Below, piece by piece: positions 23,797 through 33,798 of a DNA stretch of 64,000 nt. The translations under genes were made by a program, and so were the position numbers. Below the pieces are notes generated by a model. The model was not told where the DNA came from and made no database searches. It worked only from the letters and a program-made list of their open reading frames with translations. Source of the DNA: Talpa occidentalis (lineage: Eukaryota > Chordata > Mammalia > Eulipotyphla > Talpidae); assembly GCF_014898055.3 (NCBI RefSeq), contig NW_023604295.1, positions 96,859,591-96,923,590 on the forward strand, given 5' to 3'. Each line of letters begins with the position of its first letter. Position 1 is the stretch's first letter.

Positions 23797-24440
23797 AATT
23801 AAAAAACTAGCAACAACAAATGTTGGCGAGGGTGTGGAGAAAAAGGAACTCTTCTGCACTGTTGGTGGGAGTGCAAACTGGTCCAGCCACTATGGAGAGC
23901 TGTGTGGAGATTTCTGGACCTACTAAACATAGGGCTTCCATATGATCCAGCAATTCCACTCCTAGGCATTTACCCAAAGGACACAGAAACATCAATTCCA
24001 AAGAACACCTGCACCCCTATGTTTATAGCAGCAGTGTTTACAATAGCTAAGCTTTGGAAACAGCCCAAATGCCCAAAAATAGATGACTGGATCAAGATGT
24101 GGTACATATACACAATGGAATATTACTCAGCATTCAAAAAAGATAAACACACGCAATTTTCAGCAACATGGATGGCGCTGGAAGGGATCATGCTCAGCGA
24201 AATAAGCCAAAAAGAAAAAGAAAAATACCGGATGGTCTCACTCATAGCAGGAATCTAGAAAACTTAAATAAGGGACCAGGAAAATGAATAACTATAAGAA
24301 AGTGAAAATCAAAATCAACAAAAAACTATGAAACAGAGACACTTTTGAGGGGGTGGGGTGCGGGAGGGGAGGGATTGGGATCAGAATGGGGGGGTTGCAA
24401 TTGTATGGGGAATATAAAAATAAAATTTATTATAAAAAAA
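23797..24440 (+). mobile_element. Young 5'-truncated L1 with ORF2 C-terminus
   Basis: A single continuous ORF2 frame runs from about 23815 to 24258. It encodes the Cys-rich CWW.C segment, [25 protein letters not shown] and [14 protein letters not shown]-rich 3'UTR (GGGGTGGGGTGCGGGAGGG) and an AATATAAAAATAAAATTTATTA tail follow. The target duplication AAATTACCTTCC is perfect at 23785-23796 and 24441-24452. The intact terminal frame and clean duplication mark it as one of the youngest L1s here, though it lacks the endonuclease and RT domains. Confidence 0.92.
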
Positions 24441-24452
24441 AAATTACCTTCC

Positions 24453-27188
24453 GCTTGAATCTGACCAGATGACCCAAGGAAGAGGGAGGAGACAATAAAG
24501 GAATAAAAGGCAAGTAAGCCCTTGGCTAATGGCTTCAGCAGGAGAGATGCCACCTTCATCACTGCAATTCTAAGGGAAACATCCATAGCTTTAAAGACAC
24601 TGGAATGCCCTCTGCTTGCAGGGCAAAACTTAGAGTGTGAAAAAAGACCTCAGCACAAATTTCATCTGGCATCTTTTATTAACAGACTAGGGCTAACCAA
24701 GTTGTTCCCCCAAATCTTATCAGATTTCCAAGAAGGCAAGCAAAATTATTAATTATGAAATATCCATTGATAATATTGCACATATTTTAGTGTGAACACA
24801 AACCAGTGAAACTGTGCCAGCATAGTGATTTGCTAGTGTGGGGAGAGAGAACAAGGCTCATCAAACAAGGCTCATTCTTCCAGAAAGCAGGGCAATGGGT
24901 ACAGGTGAGTGCAAACCATTCAGTCCAAGAGTTTCCAGTGGAAACTTCTAGTCAGTAAATGTAAGGTCTCACAGCTAGTTAGAGAAGTGTTTGGGAAAAC
25001 TCATTAAAGATAAAATCATGATGAGTATCCTGGAAGAATCAAGGCAGACCCACAATCTCTGAGGAGACTTGTGTTTTGGGGCCTTGAAACTTGTAAAATC
25101 ACTGAAATGGAAAGTTTTTGCTTTTCATTTTGTTTTTTTAAATATAAATTAAATTAATGTGATGTATTATTTTTGGAAGACTTTCATGTCAAAAGTCAGT
25201 GGCCATTCTAATGGTGCTATGGTCTTCTGAGGAACCAGCTCAGGAATTTAGGTAGTCAAGGAGGAAATTAGTGCAGAAAATGTTAGTGGCTTATCTGACC
25301 AAAGTTGTAAGATCCTAAGTACCAGTTAAGTTTATATCTATCTCTTTTCCCCCCTCACACATCTCCTCTACTTTTATGTTAAGGTCAGAGCACCATCTGT
25401 CTGAAATTGACCTCATCCAGAAAGACCTGAGTATTGAGTTGAGGAAGGCAGGTCTTGTCTTGGTTTGGGGAATTCCTTTGCATCTATTTTTGGTATTCCT
25501 GGGGACACATATTCTACCCTTTTGTTGGATGAAATCTAGGAAAGAAACCTCTCAGATGGTTTTTAATATTAGCTGCCACTCACTCAAGTAAAATTAGCCC
25601 TCCCTGGGTTCAGTGTAGCTTTCTGGGGGGCTAAGGCAGAATTTGGGGTCATAGGATCACAGTAACACATAAGATGCCTCTGCAGGAGATTGTTCCTGGG
25701 GTATGTGACTCCAGTGTGAGAAGAAGAGAAAACTGGGACAGATGGCCATCTAGAAATGGATCATGAATTTTTGGTACCCTTGTTTCAGACAAATTCAGCC
25801 ACTTTCCATCATTCATAAGTTCCATAGGTGTAATTAAGACCAGGTCAGTCTCATGTCAAAAGTTATGTCCTTTTCCCTAACTGCTTTTACCCAGGGCATG
25901 ATGTGCAGGTTGACTTTCGAAAGGCACAGGGATGGGGAGGAAGATTCAGGAGAGGCAGAAGAATAAGGAAAGACATAAGGATGAGAAAGCATGGGGATAC
26001 TAGGAATGGAAGATGGAAGTGCAATTGAGGACATCTCGGGTGATAGAGCTGATGGCTCTCAGAACAGCCTGATGTCTCCAGTGATTGACATTCCTGAACT
26101 TTTTCACGGACGGTACATCAATTGGACTCTATTTCCACTGTTGCCACAGAGAGGGCTGTGCTCTTTCTGCTATCTTGGGAATCTGTGAGTAGATGACAGT
26201 GGAGGTACAGTTCCCAGCCCTTCTCTCGGCACTGTCAGCTGGAGGAAGTTGAGAGTGCAAAGGTTGTTGGTGGATTTCCCATGGTCTCTACACCCACCAA
26301 ATTATGGCTGGATTTATATTGAGTGTCAAATGTGTTGAGATAGTGGAAGTAAAGGAAGGTGAATATAGAAATAAAAAGTGACTCCTTATTAGCTGGTCTA
26401 TGTCACAGATGAGCAAATAAAGCTCCTGGAGGGAAGGAGGGATTAGTGAAATATCTAAAAATGCATTTTCTAGCTACATATCACACAAATTGCTTAATGA
26501 AGCCACATTCACAGAAGGATTCCATTCTCTACTTGGCCCTGCTGGCAGTAGGCCCATCTTTACCAAACAGAGTCTGGCTTGTGTCTGAATAAACTAATCA
26601 CAATAATAGCTACCAGGTGCTGTGCAACATTGTGCAATTTAATCCTCATAAACATCATGCAGGATCTGTACCACTAGCCTCTTTTTACACAGGAGAAAAG
26701 GGAGGCTCCTAAAAGCTATTGACTTATCAAAAGCCACCTGCCCCTGAGCATTGACTCTACTGGAAGGTGGCTAAAAAGACAGTATCCCATGTCTTTTTCC
26801 TATTAGTTAGGCTTATCAGGAATCACACACTCAAGTGCCTGGTAGATAATGTAAAAGAGGGGGAGGGCAGGAGTGGTGGTATCAGGCTGTTAGAGATGCT
26901 GGGTCTGTGGGGAGCTGAGCATTAGGGGTGATACCCTGTCTAGACATATCTCCTCAGTGCCAGCCAAGTTTTACCAAGCAGCTGTGTCTGTTCCAGGTGG
27001 CAAACTCTCCTTCATTTTCCAGGAGAAGTTTGAATTTAAAAGTGAACTTAAAAGTGAAATATCCTAGGTTTTATATTGTGTAATAGTTTAAAAATAAGCA
27101 ATAAATTTGTGTGGACCTAACTACTTTGTGGGTTAGATTTGGTGCCCACGTTTGCAACATCTACTCTAAATAATTGTAATACAAGATT
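24453..27188. other. No gene; one old repeat trace
   Basis: No host exon recognised. About 26585-26740 has an L2/MIR-type pattern (AGCTACCAGGTGCTGTGCAA, TTTAATCCTCATAAACATCA). Frames of 60-86 codons at 24326-24752, 25376-25591 and 25834-26188 have no recognised domain. Confidence 0.35.
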
Positions 27189-27203
27189 AAGAATCAAAGA
27201 AGG

Positions 27204-27697
27204 TTTATAGTTGCTTGTTGATTTTGATTTTTACTTTATTATAATTAGGTTTTTTTCCTGGTCTCTTATTTAGGTTTTCTAAATTCCTGCTATGAGTGAG
27301 ACCATCCAGTATTTTTCTTTTTATTCATGACTTATTTTGATGAGCATGATCCCTTCCACCTCTATCCATGTTGCTGCAAATTGCATGAGTTTATCTTTTT
27401 TGACTGCTGAGTAATATTCCAGAAACATTCTACGGGGCAGGGGGAGGAGGGAGTAGGATCAAAACAAGGGTGGTGGGAATTGTATGGGGACTATAACCAA
27501 GATGAAAATGCATACATTGTGCAAAAATGAAAAATGATGTAAAAAATGTATAAAATAAAAAAAAGATGGTATCTGCCAGTTTCTTCCATGTAAAATTACT
27601 TTCTCCCTTCGTAATTAATAACTATGTGGGCAGGTACTTTGACACTACGTAAATAAACCATTTCTCATTAAATTTTCAATTTATTCATTTAAAAAAA
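27204..27697 (+). mobile_element. L1 insertion with inversion and 3' transduction
   Basis: Three parts lie between perfect 15-bp duplications AAGAATCAAAGAAGG at 27189-27203 and 27698-27712. Part 1 (27204-27420) is L1 ORF2-end/3'UTR sequence on the minus strand. Part 2 (27421 to about 27565) is the following stretch of L1 3'UTR on the plus strand, ending GTATAAAATAAAAAAAA. Part 3 (about 27566-27697) is non-L1 sequence ending in a second A-run. Parts 1 and 2 are neighbours in L1 order, so this is twin priming. Part 3 is a candidate transduced 3' flank. Confidence 0.88.
27566..27697 (+). other. Candidate L1 3'-transduced segment
   Basis: About 130 bp follow the L1 A tail, contain GTAAATAAACC (a possible polyadenylation signal) and end in an A-run directly abutting the downstream target duplication. 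Its source locus should lie immediately downstream of the parental L1. Confidence 0.7.
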
Positions 27698-27789
27698 AAG
27701 AATCAAAGAAGGAATTTTCCCACAAAGATCTGGGAGATTGTCTTGGAGTTTTGGGGACATGCTACTTTAAACCATTTTGGCCAGTGGAT

Positions 27790-27824
27790 TACTTAGGGTC
27801 TTCCAGAGAAATAGAACCAACAAA

Positions 27825-27867
<43 letters not shown>

Positions 27868-28215
27868 GGAGGGGAGAAAAAAAGAGATTGCGAAAGAGAG
27901 AAAGGGAGGCTTGTGTCTGAACAAATACAGGAAGGGAGGGGAGAAGGAGATGAAGGAGGGAGAGAGGCTGGAGAGAGAGACAGAGAGACAGAGAGATTGC
28001 TGTGGGGAGGTCAGTCTTTTGTTCTATTCAGGTCTTCAACTGATTGGATAAGACCCACCCAAATTATGGAGGACATTGTGCTAAATCAAAGTAAATCAAA
28101 GCCTACATCTTTAAATGTTAATATCATCCCAAAGTACTGTCACTGAAGCATCTAGAAAAGTGTTGGCCAAAGAGTTGTGACCTAGATAAGCTGACACAGA
28201 AAATGAATCATCACA
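27790..28215 (-). repeat. Old mammalian interspersed repeat, minus copy, with GT microsatellite
   Basis: GGTCTTCCAGAGAAATAGAA and GGTCAGTCTTTTGTTCTATT appear in the same order, reverse-complemented, in 44860-45510. Both belong to one old family, which I do not name. The (GT)n tract at 27829-27864 and the GA-rich tract after it occupy its simple-repeat hot spot. The 131-codon plus-strand frame across it is a by-product of the GT tract. Confidence 0.55.
27829..27864. repeat. (GT)18 microsatellite
   Basis: An uninterrupted GT dinucleotide run, followed by GA-rich sequence to about 27995. Confidence 0.95.
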
Positions 28216-29550
28216 ATTAGTAATGGAAATAATGGAGAGGCAATTTTGACAGACAGGACTGGATTTCCTTCGGGATCCAGAGAAGTGATTGTCTGGTCTG
28301 TGATCAGCTATCTTTGGGGACTATGTTCCATGTAAGTTCTCTAGACCCCAAGTCAGCAAAACACACAGGGAGCTGGGAAATGGTGGGGAGCCGCTGATGT
28401 CCAGGCTTTGCAGCCCTGATTCAAAAAAACCCCGAAAATTTTCAAGCAAAAGGCTGAAGGCAGGTTGATTGCCACTGCTTGGAACAGCTTCATTAATCAG
28501 TAATGGCCTCAGGGTTAAAAGCCTGGAAGTTGAAGAAATTGAAGGCTAACACTTTTGAGTCAGTGAAGGAAGGTTTTACCTAGCTATATAGGTCTATTGA
28601 TAATGCTTGGCATATGGACAGAATTCCTGGATTTTCATGCATATTATAAGCCAAAGAACCCTTCTTTCATTAATTCAGGCTTCAAGCTGCCTGAGGAGAC
28701 ACAGTAGTGTGAAAGAGCAAGTCACAGAACCAGGTCTGGACCTCACCACTAGTGTTCAGAATCTGAGCTATCTGTGGTGTGCAATGTGTAGTGAGCTCTG
28801 CAAGATCAGGGAAGGGAGCCTGTGCTGAGGGTCTGGAAAGGCAGTTTCTAGCCCTGGCTTGTTTCTTAGGTGTTGGAAACATGGAACAAGCCACTCTTAT
28901 TCTCAACACCCTCATCTCATAAATAGGAGAGTTTCCTGGAGCAACTTATCTTGCTGTGTTTTTGGCTGAACGCTCTTTGACTAGTTTTTCATGTATCAAT
29001 CATTTTGTAACATGAGAGAATTATTTGCAGAGAGAATTAAATGATATTTCAGTCTTTTCTCTAGCTTGGTTGATTTAAATTTGTTTTTTATTATTGATAG
29101 GTTTGGAAACATTTCTTTCTGTTTAACAACTTTTTTGGAAATGTCATGTGAAATTTTAGGGCTGTTGTTATACTTGGGAAATTTTCAATTAAATTTTTTC
29201 ATATATGACTTAATAACATAAGTGCTTAATATTTGTGCACAGCATCAAAATATTGGAGGGTTTGGTCCTTTATGTAATTTCTATATTTTTGAGGAATCTT
29301 TTTCTGTCTTGTCTTTTTATTAACAATCAAATTGATATATTTTTAGAGGAATTGACTAAAGCATCCATAAAATACTTAAAAATAGGCAAAAGAGAAAAAA
29401 TAATGAAAATGAAAAATATGCTTGAAAGGAGTCACATGTACTACCCTGCATGTGATGACTATGAAATAAACCTCATATGAAATAAACCTCTTGCCAAAGA
29501 TGCACATTCAGGGGCATTGCCTATCGTGATCAGCTGCTGTTTGCTCACTG
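28216..29550. other. No gene recognised; 16-bp tandem duplication
   Basis: TATGAAATAAACCTC occurs twice in tandem at about 29459-29490. Frames at 28607-28915 overlap on both strands without known domains. Confidence 0.3.
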
Positions 29551-29839
29551 TGTTGGGGGAATTGTATGTCCTGAATGAACTTCACACACTGATGTTTTAT
29601 GGATTCCACCCCACCTCCATGTGAAAGAGATCCCAGGCTCTGAGGACTATGACTCCCATCATGCTGTGAGTCTGCCATGACTCTTGACTCCTTGAAGGGG
29701 GGAATGCTGGGAACCGGGAACTAGGGGTGAAGTTAAGCAGCCATGGTTGGTATAAAACCTAACACATGTGGGCCTGGAGGGGAACTTGGCTGTGCCTGCT
29801 TTCAGTGTGCACCCAGGGTCCCAGCTCAGGCAGCATTAC
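29551..29839 (+). mobile_element. Older related LTR, left part, interrupted by the provirus
   Basis: It begins TGTTGGGGGAATTG and contains GTTAAGCAGCCATGGTTGGT, ATAAAACC and ACACATGTGGGCCTGGAGG. This is the same order as the provirus LTR read on its own sense strand (TGTTAGGGGG start, GTTAAGCAGCC, TATAAAGCC, ACACATGGGCTTTGGAGG). It runs plus, opposite to the provirus, and is much more diverged. It is cut at 29839 by the provirus and resumes at 38858. Confidence 0.75.
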
Positions 29840-30310
29840 TGTTATAGGGCAACCCTGATATAAAACGGGTTGCCTGGCTGTGGGTCCTCACCCGCGCGCT
29901 TAAAAGGGACTTACTAATACTCCACTATAGGCACATACAAAAGGTTAATAAAAGGTTTATTTACAAGGGAAAGGGAATTAAGGAAATGTACAACTCAGGG
30001 AGAAAATAGGGAAATAAAGTCTTTAATGCATCCTACCGATCCGCCGACCTGGACACCCAAAGGCACTCTCAGAGCTGGCCAGATGCTGCGAGCTGGCGGA
30101 GAGCCAAAATGGGGGATCCCCCTCCAAAGCCCATGTGTCTGGCTTTATACCAAACCTGGCTGCTTAACCCCACCCTCAGGTCCCAGCCACCTTCCCTTTG
30201 GTGGTGATGGGATTTGGAGTTCCCAGTGTCTTTGGCTTTGGCCTGGGGTGGGGGTGGAGTCCACAAAGCCTGTATGGAATTAGCTTTAGGACATCCTTTT
30301 CCCCCTAACA
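29840..30310 (-). repeat. 3' LTR of the provirus
   Basis: 471 bp, bounded by TGTTATAGGG and CCCCCTAACA in plus orientation. On the minus strand, the TATA-like TATAAAG is at 30143-30149 and the AATAAA polyadenylation signal at 29956-29961. It is more CpG-rich than the 5' LTR at several positions where the latter shows TG or CA. That pattern fits methylation-driven decay. Confidence 0.93.
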
Positions 30311-30330
30311 ATTCCCCCCTTTTCACTTTT
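30311..30330 (-). promoter_or_regulatory. Polypurine tract
   Basis: On the minus strand AAAAGTGAAAAGGGGGGAAT immediately precedes the TGTTAGGGGG start of the 3' LTR. It is purine-only except for two T bases and is the expected plus-strand primer site. Confidence 0.85.
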
Positions 30331-30719
30331 GGCCACCATTTCCATGGTGATGAAGATCGAATATATGGATGTTGGGATGCAGTCTCAGATAAAAAATTTT
30401 TTCAGGTTCCAGTGTGAAAGAAAACCAGTCCCTCCAGGTATTTGTCCATTGTGGAAAGCAAAAGTCCTCTATTCCTGGAAAAACAGTTCATCAGTTCAAG
30501 CCAAAAAAAAAAAAAAAAAAACCACACAAAAAACATCTGGAGGCATTAGCCAAAACAAGACAGCAAATACGTCAAAATCATAGGAAAAAAAAATCTTAAA
30601 ATGGTTCAACTGATGTAACACACAAATTTTCTCAATTTTGATCCCAAACTTTTAACAGTAAAGCAAAAGTTTGCAAACTAAATCTACTTTTAAACCATTT
30701 TTCCTATTTTTGCATAAAA

Positions 30720-31052
30720 TCACAGGGAAGAATAACTAAACAGCAATTTTTTAGCTGGCTTTGTTGGAATACTCCATTTTGGATCAGAGCGAACCGTTGG
30801 CATCCGGTCGATGTAGGCTTCAGGAACAAAGTTGGTCTCATTAGACTCCACCTGGGCTTTCCTCTTCTCAAGGGAACCAGGGCTTTTTTGTTGGCCGGGT
30901 TGTCCAGTCCTGCCAATGGAGGCAAGCTTCCTCACCTTCTTTGGAGGTCTCTGGAACCCTACAGACAAAGCAAACAGGTTCTCCTCTTCTTGGTTCAGCT
31001 CTTTTTCTACTTTCTGGAAGAACTCCACACAAAGCCACACAATCAAACTCAT
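30720..31052 (-). CDS. Unidentified 110-codon ORF in the env position
   Basis: The first ATG is at 31052-31050; an alternative upstream TTG adds two codons. The predicted product starts with a hydrophobic stretch (SLIVWLCVEFF), then a charged segment (KVEKELNQEEE). A Lys/Arg/Gln-rich basic middle follows, then a neutral C-terminus with EAYIDRMPTVR and PKWSIP. I recognise no family. The other two minus frames are also open for 70-78 codons across the same stretch, and one of them has C..C and C..H residues. Two polypyrimidine/AG sites lie upstream on the sense strand. It could be a spliced accessory gene, a captured host segment or chance. Confidence 0.35.
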   Translation of the reverse strand: MSLIVWLCVEFFQKVEKELNQEEENLFALSVGFQRPPKKVRKLASIGRTGQPGQQKSPGSLEKRKAQVESNETNFVPEAYIDRMPTVRSDPKWSIPTKPAKKLLFSYSSL

Positions 31053-31219
31053 GTCCAATTTTTTTTTTGTTTAAGCAGACAAAATCCCTATGGAAGTTAT
31101 GCAAAAACAGACTCTGAGATAAGTATCAGAAAAATTACTACCACTATTTGTATGCTGTGTTGGTATCAAGGGGAGAGAAAATGTGACAAGTTAGCTTTGT
31201 GGGGAAAAAAATTGCAACC

Positions 31220-31243
31220 TTGCTGCAGATCCTGGTTACTCAA

Positions 31244-31274
<31 letters not shown>

Positions 31275-31290
31275 CAAAAAAAAACCTTTG
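31220..31290 (-). promoter_or_regulatory. Candidate splice acceptor with long polypyrimidine tract
   Basis: On the sense (minus) strand three T-runs interrupted by single G bases are followed by GCTTTGAGTAACCAG and GATCTGCAG. That is a strong polypyrimidine/AG layout about 170 bases before the unidentified ORF. A second T-run followed by TTTGGCCTATCAG lies at about 32140-32180. These are the positions expected for subgenomic mRNA acceptors. T-runs of this length may also have expanded after insertion. Confidence 0.35.
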
Positions 31291-32433
31291 TGGATTCAGA
31301 ACAAAATGCAAAAAAGATTACCAGTATTATGTCAAAGAAAACTTAGTAAATATCAGGTGTATTTTCCAGGTCTATTCAATCCTTTGTAGGAAAGTGCTTT
31401 ACTCTCAACAGTTCCATCAATAGGAATCTGTTGAGACCTTTTCTCCCTATATTTCCAGAAACAATTTCTGTAGATATTAAACAATTTAAGTATACAATAT
31501 TACAAGGCGATAATCACCATTGACAATTTACATACATATCAGATACTGAGAGGTTTTATACACATTTCAGAAAACCACTGTTAACATTTCTATACATGCC
31601 AAAGTTTTACCATTTTCCCAAGTGACAATGCTTCCCTTCCAGTTTTACTTCATTAGGAAAGCCAAATAGAACAAATTCATTGAACGCCTTTCCTCGGAGG
31701 AAAGGGAGAAACTTTTGTGGAGTGTCCCAGGAGCTCTACTGAGGTTCCACAAAATTTCCTTGCATCAGTCAAATGACAGGCTACCAAATTTGTACTTGAA
31801 TTTAGATTTCTGGGAAGCTTTGCCATAAATATCAGAAAAACAACAGAAACAACAATATTCAATCTCTATGAAGGCACCGGCTTAGTTCAGTAGTATGGTG
31901 TTGACAATCAAACCATAACCTTTAGTTTTTCTCATAACTGGAGACTTTTTTTTTTTCAACATCTACGGGCACCATGTATACCAATTTGTCAATCACTGGA
32001 GGCCAAGACAGTTAGGACATACATACAGGACATACATACATACACTAGGACATACATACAGACAACATATAGACACAAAGACAACATATAGACACAAAGA
32101 TATCCCACATGTGGGATAGCTCATACAACTGCAGTTTCACTGATAGGCCAAAGTAACCAAAAAAAAAAAAAAAAACAAGCAGAGAAAAAAAAAATCCTCA
32201 AAGTTTAAAAAAAAACACAAAAAGTTAAAAGGAAATAACAAAATCAAGATTGAAAACCTTTCTATGTAAAAAATACTGGCAGCATATGCATGCTCCTAGA
32301 TGTTATTTCACGTCTCCTAAACTTTGAAAGGAAGATCGGTTAGAGCATATTAGTTTTTTTCTCAGGGTTTCTTCAGAAAAAAATGAGTCCTTGGGTATCC
32401 TGCAACAATAGCTGGAAAATAAGTCAGTAACAT

Positions 32434-32901
32434 TCAAGTTTTTTTCTGTTTCTTAAACAAATACCTCAAGTCCTCAATGGATTCACAAGACCAATGGGAC
32501 TTCGTCTCTGAGTCACTTCCTCCTGGGGCTTTCTTAACTCTGGAATGATGTACCCAGGGTTTTATGCCTGCAAGTTTCAGAGAAGTATGTGTGCTCAACA
32601 AGACATCATAGGGACCAGTCCATTTTTCTGACAGCTGGTTTTGAGCATCCCCGCTCTGCCAAGTCTTCAGTAAGACCTGATCTCCAGGTTTGAAGGGATG
32701 CAATGGTTGATCAGGAGGCATAGAGATCCTTGAGGTTGCAAAGTTGTGAATTACTGCCAGAACCTCCTGGATGTGTTTCACATATTGTGTGATCCGGCAA
32801 TCTTGTGCTATTTCTGGACTGGTTTTCAGAACTGAGGCCTGGAAGGGTCTTCCGAACACAATTTCAAAGGGGCTTAATTGTAGCCCACTTCTAGGTGCCA
32901 C
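32434..32901 (-). pseudogene. pol: Provirus integrase, C-terminal part
   Basis: This frame covers the end of the catalytic core and the C-terminal domain. It contains GLQLSPFEIVFGRP, a typical gamma-class block. A basic DNA-binding domain follows with KPGDQVLLKTW and KWTGPYDVLL, the GPY/F-type module of class I retroviruses. It is separated from the core by a frameshift near 32895. It ends about 25 codons after HHSRVKKAP. Confidence 0.85.
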
Positions 32902-33289
32902 TCTTATCTGGAGGAGGGCAAGGGATAGTACCTGGTCCCAACGAAGCTGTGTTTCTTGGCAGTTTTGCCAAGGTTTTCTTTAAGGTGTGGTTCATTTTCT
33001 CCGTTTGTCTAGAAGACTGTGGTCTCCATGCAGCATGCAATTTCCAGTTGATCTGTAACGCACTGCTTACTGCATGAGTAACGTCAGAGACAAATGCCGG
33101 CCCATTATCGCTCCGGATAGAGTCTGGCAACCCAAAGCGAGGAATAATCTCCTTCAGCAGCTGTTTTGCAACCTCAGAAGCTTTTTCTGTCTTTGTGGGA
33201 AATGCTTCCACCCATCCCGAGAACGTGTCCACAAAAACCAATAGGTGTTTGAAGTTGCCCGTTGTTCTAGGCATTTGTGTAAAGTCCAC
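32891..33289 (-). pseudogene. pol: Provirus integrase, catalytic core with intact D,D-35-E
   Basis: Residue 2 (MDF), residue 61 (SDNGPAF) and residue 97 (RQTEKM) give the retroviral integrase triad, with exactly 35 residues between the second Asp and the Glu. Integrase joins viral DNA ends to host DNA. The core residues are intact although frameshifts at both ends disconnect it from the zinc-binding and C-terminal domains. The frame ends at a stop after PPPDKSGT. Confidence 0.88.
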
Positions 33290-33444
33290 CTGCCAGTCCT
33301 CAAAAGGGCACTTGCCTCGATATTGAACCCAATGGCTTTAGGGTGGAAGTCAGTCTTGGGGTTATTCCTGGCACATAGTTGACAACCTCGGGTGATCTGT
33401 TGTGCTATTTTATGCAAATATGGTCCCTTCAAATATGGGCGCAC
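33154..33444 (-). pseudogene. pol: Provirus integrase, zinc-domain Cys half
   Basis: The first part of this frame holds CQLC, the paired Cys of the HHCC zinc-binding domain. The latter part overlaps the core in the wrong frame. A frameshift near 33290 moves the reading frame to the catalytic core. Confidence 0.75.
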
Positions 33445-33453
33445 CGTTTCTAA

Positions 33454-33750
33454 TTAGGCATCTCTTCCATAGTGAGATCCTTCGTGAAGATGTTTTAGCA
33501 CCGGATATACCAGGGCCTCGGGGAGGAGTATCATCCCATGGGAGTTTACTCTCCAAGTAGAGCTGGGCTCAAACTCAGTAAATCCCCACGCACGAGCTCT
33601 CTCCTCATCCCGCTCGGTGTATTCAGGAGCATACTGAGTCACGGCCACAAGAGGGATTGAGTGCACCCTGGAGGGCAGAATGGGCAGAACGGGCAGTGGC
33701 CTTAGCCACCCAATCAGCTGCCCTGTTGCCCTTTGCCATGTCAGACCCAC
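33454..33750 (-). pseudogene. pol: Provirus RNase H/integrase junction and zinc-domain His half
   Basis: The frame ends with HLHEGSHYGRDA, carrying the His pair of the integrase HHCC domain. Its first third is out of frame with the RNase H end, where the proper frame would contain the CPGHQKG-like His region. It is separated by a stop from the Cys half. Confidence 0.75.
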
Positions 33751-33798
33751 CCTTTTGGTGGCCAGGACAGTGCATCACGGCAACAGCTGATGGTAAAG

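Larger units (their letters stand above)
30331..32430 (-). other. 3' region of the provirus without env hallmarks
   Basis: About 2.1 kb lie between integrase and the polypurine tract, enough for an env gene. I find no CX6CC motif, no immunosuppressive-domain-like block, no fusion peptide and no long membrane-anchor frame on the sense strand. It is AT-rich with long T-runs in the sense strand (for example 30503-30521, 31247-31285 and 32160-32175), and tandem CATACATA/GACAACATATAGACACAAA repeats at 32020-32100. Only the 30720-31052 ORF stands out. Confidence 0.7.

Noticed and set aside
27751..28146. 131-codon frame with a Cys-Val repeat
   Set aside because: The repeat is the (GT)n microsatellite translated. 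Flanks are an old interspersed repeat.
32020..32100. Repeats of ACATACATACAG / GACAACATATAGACACAAA as a CRISPR-like array
   Set aside because: There are only two to three short units with no spacers, in a mammalian provirus. They are simple tandem repeats.
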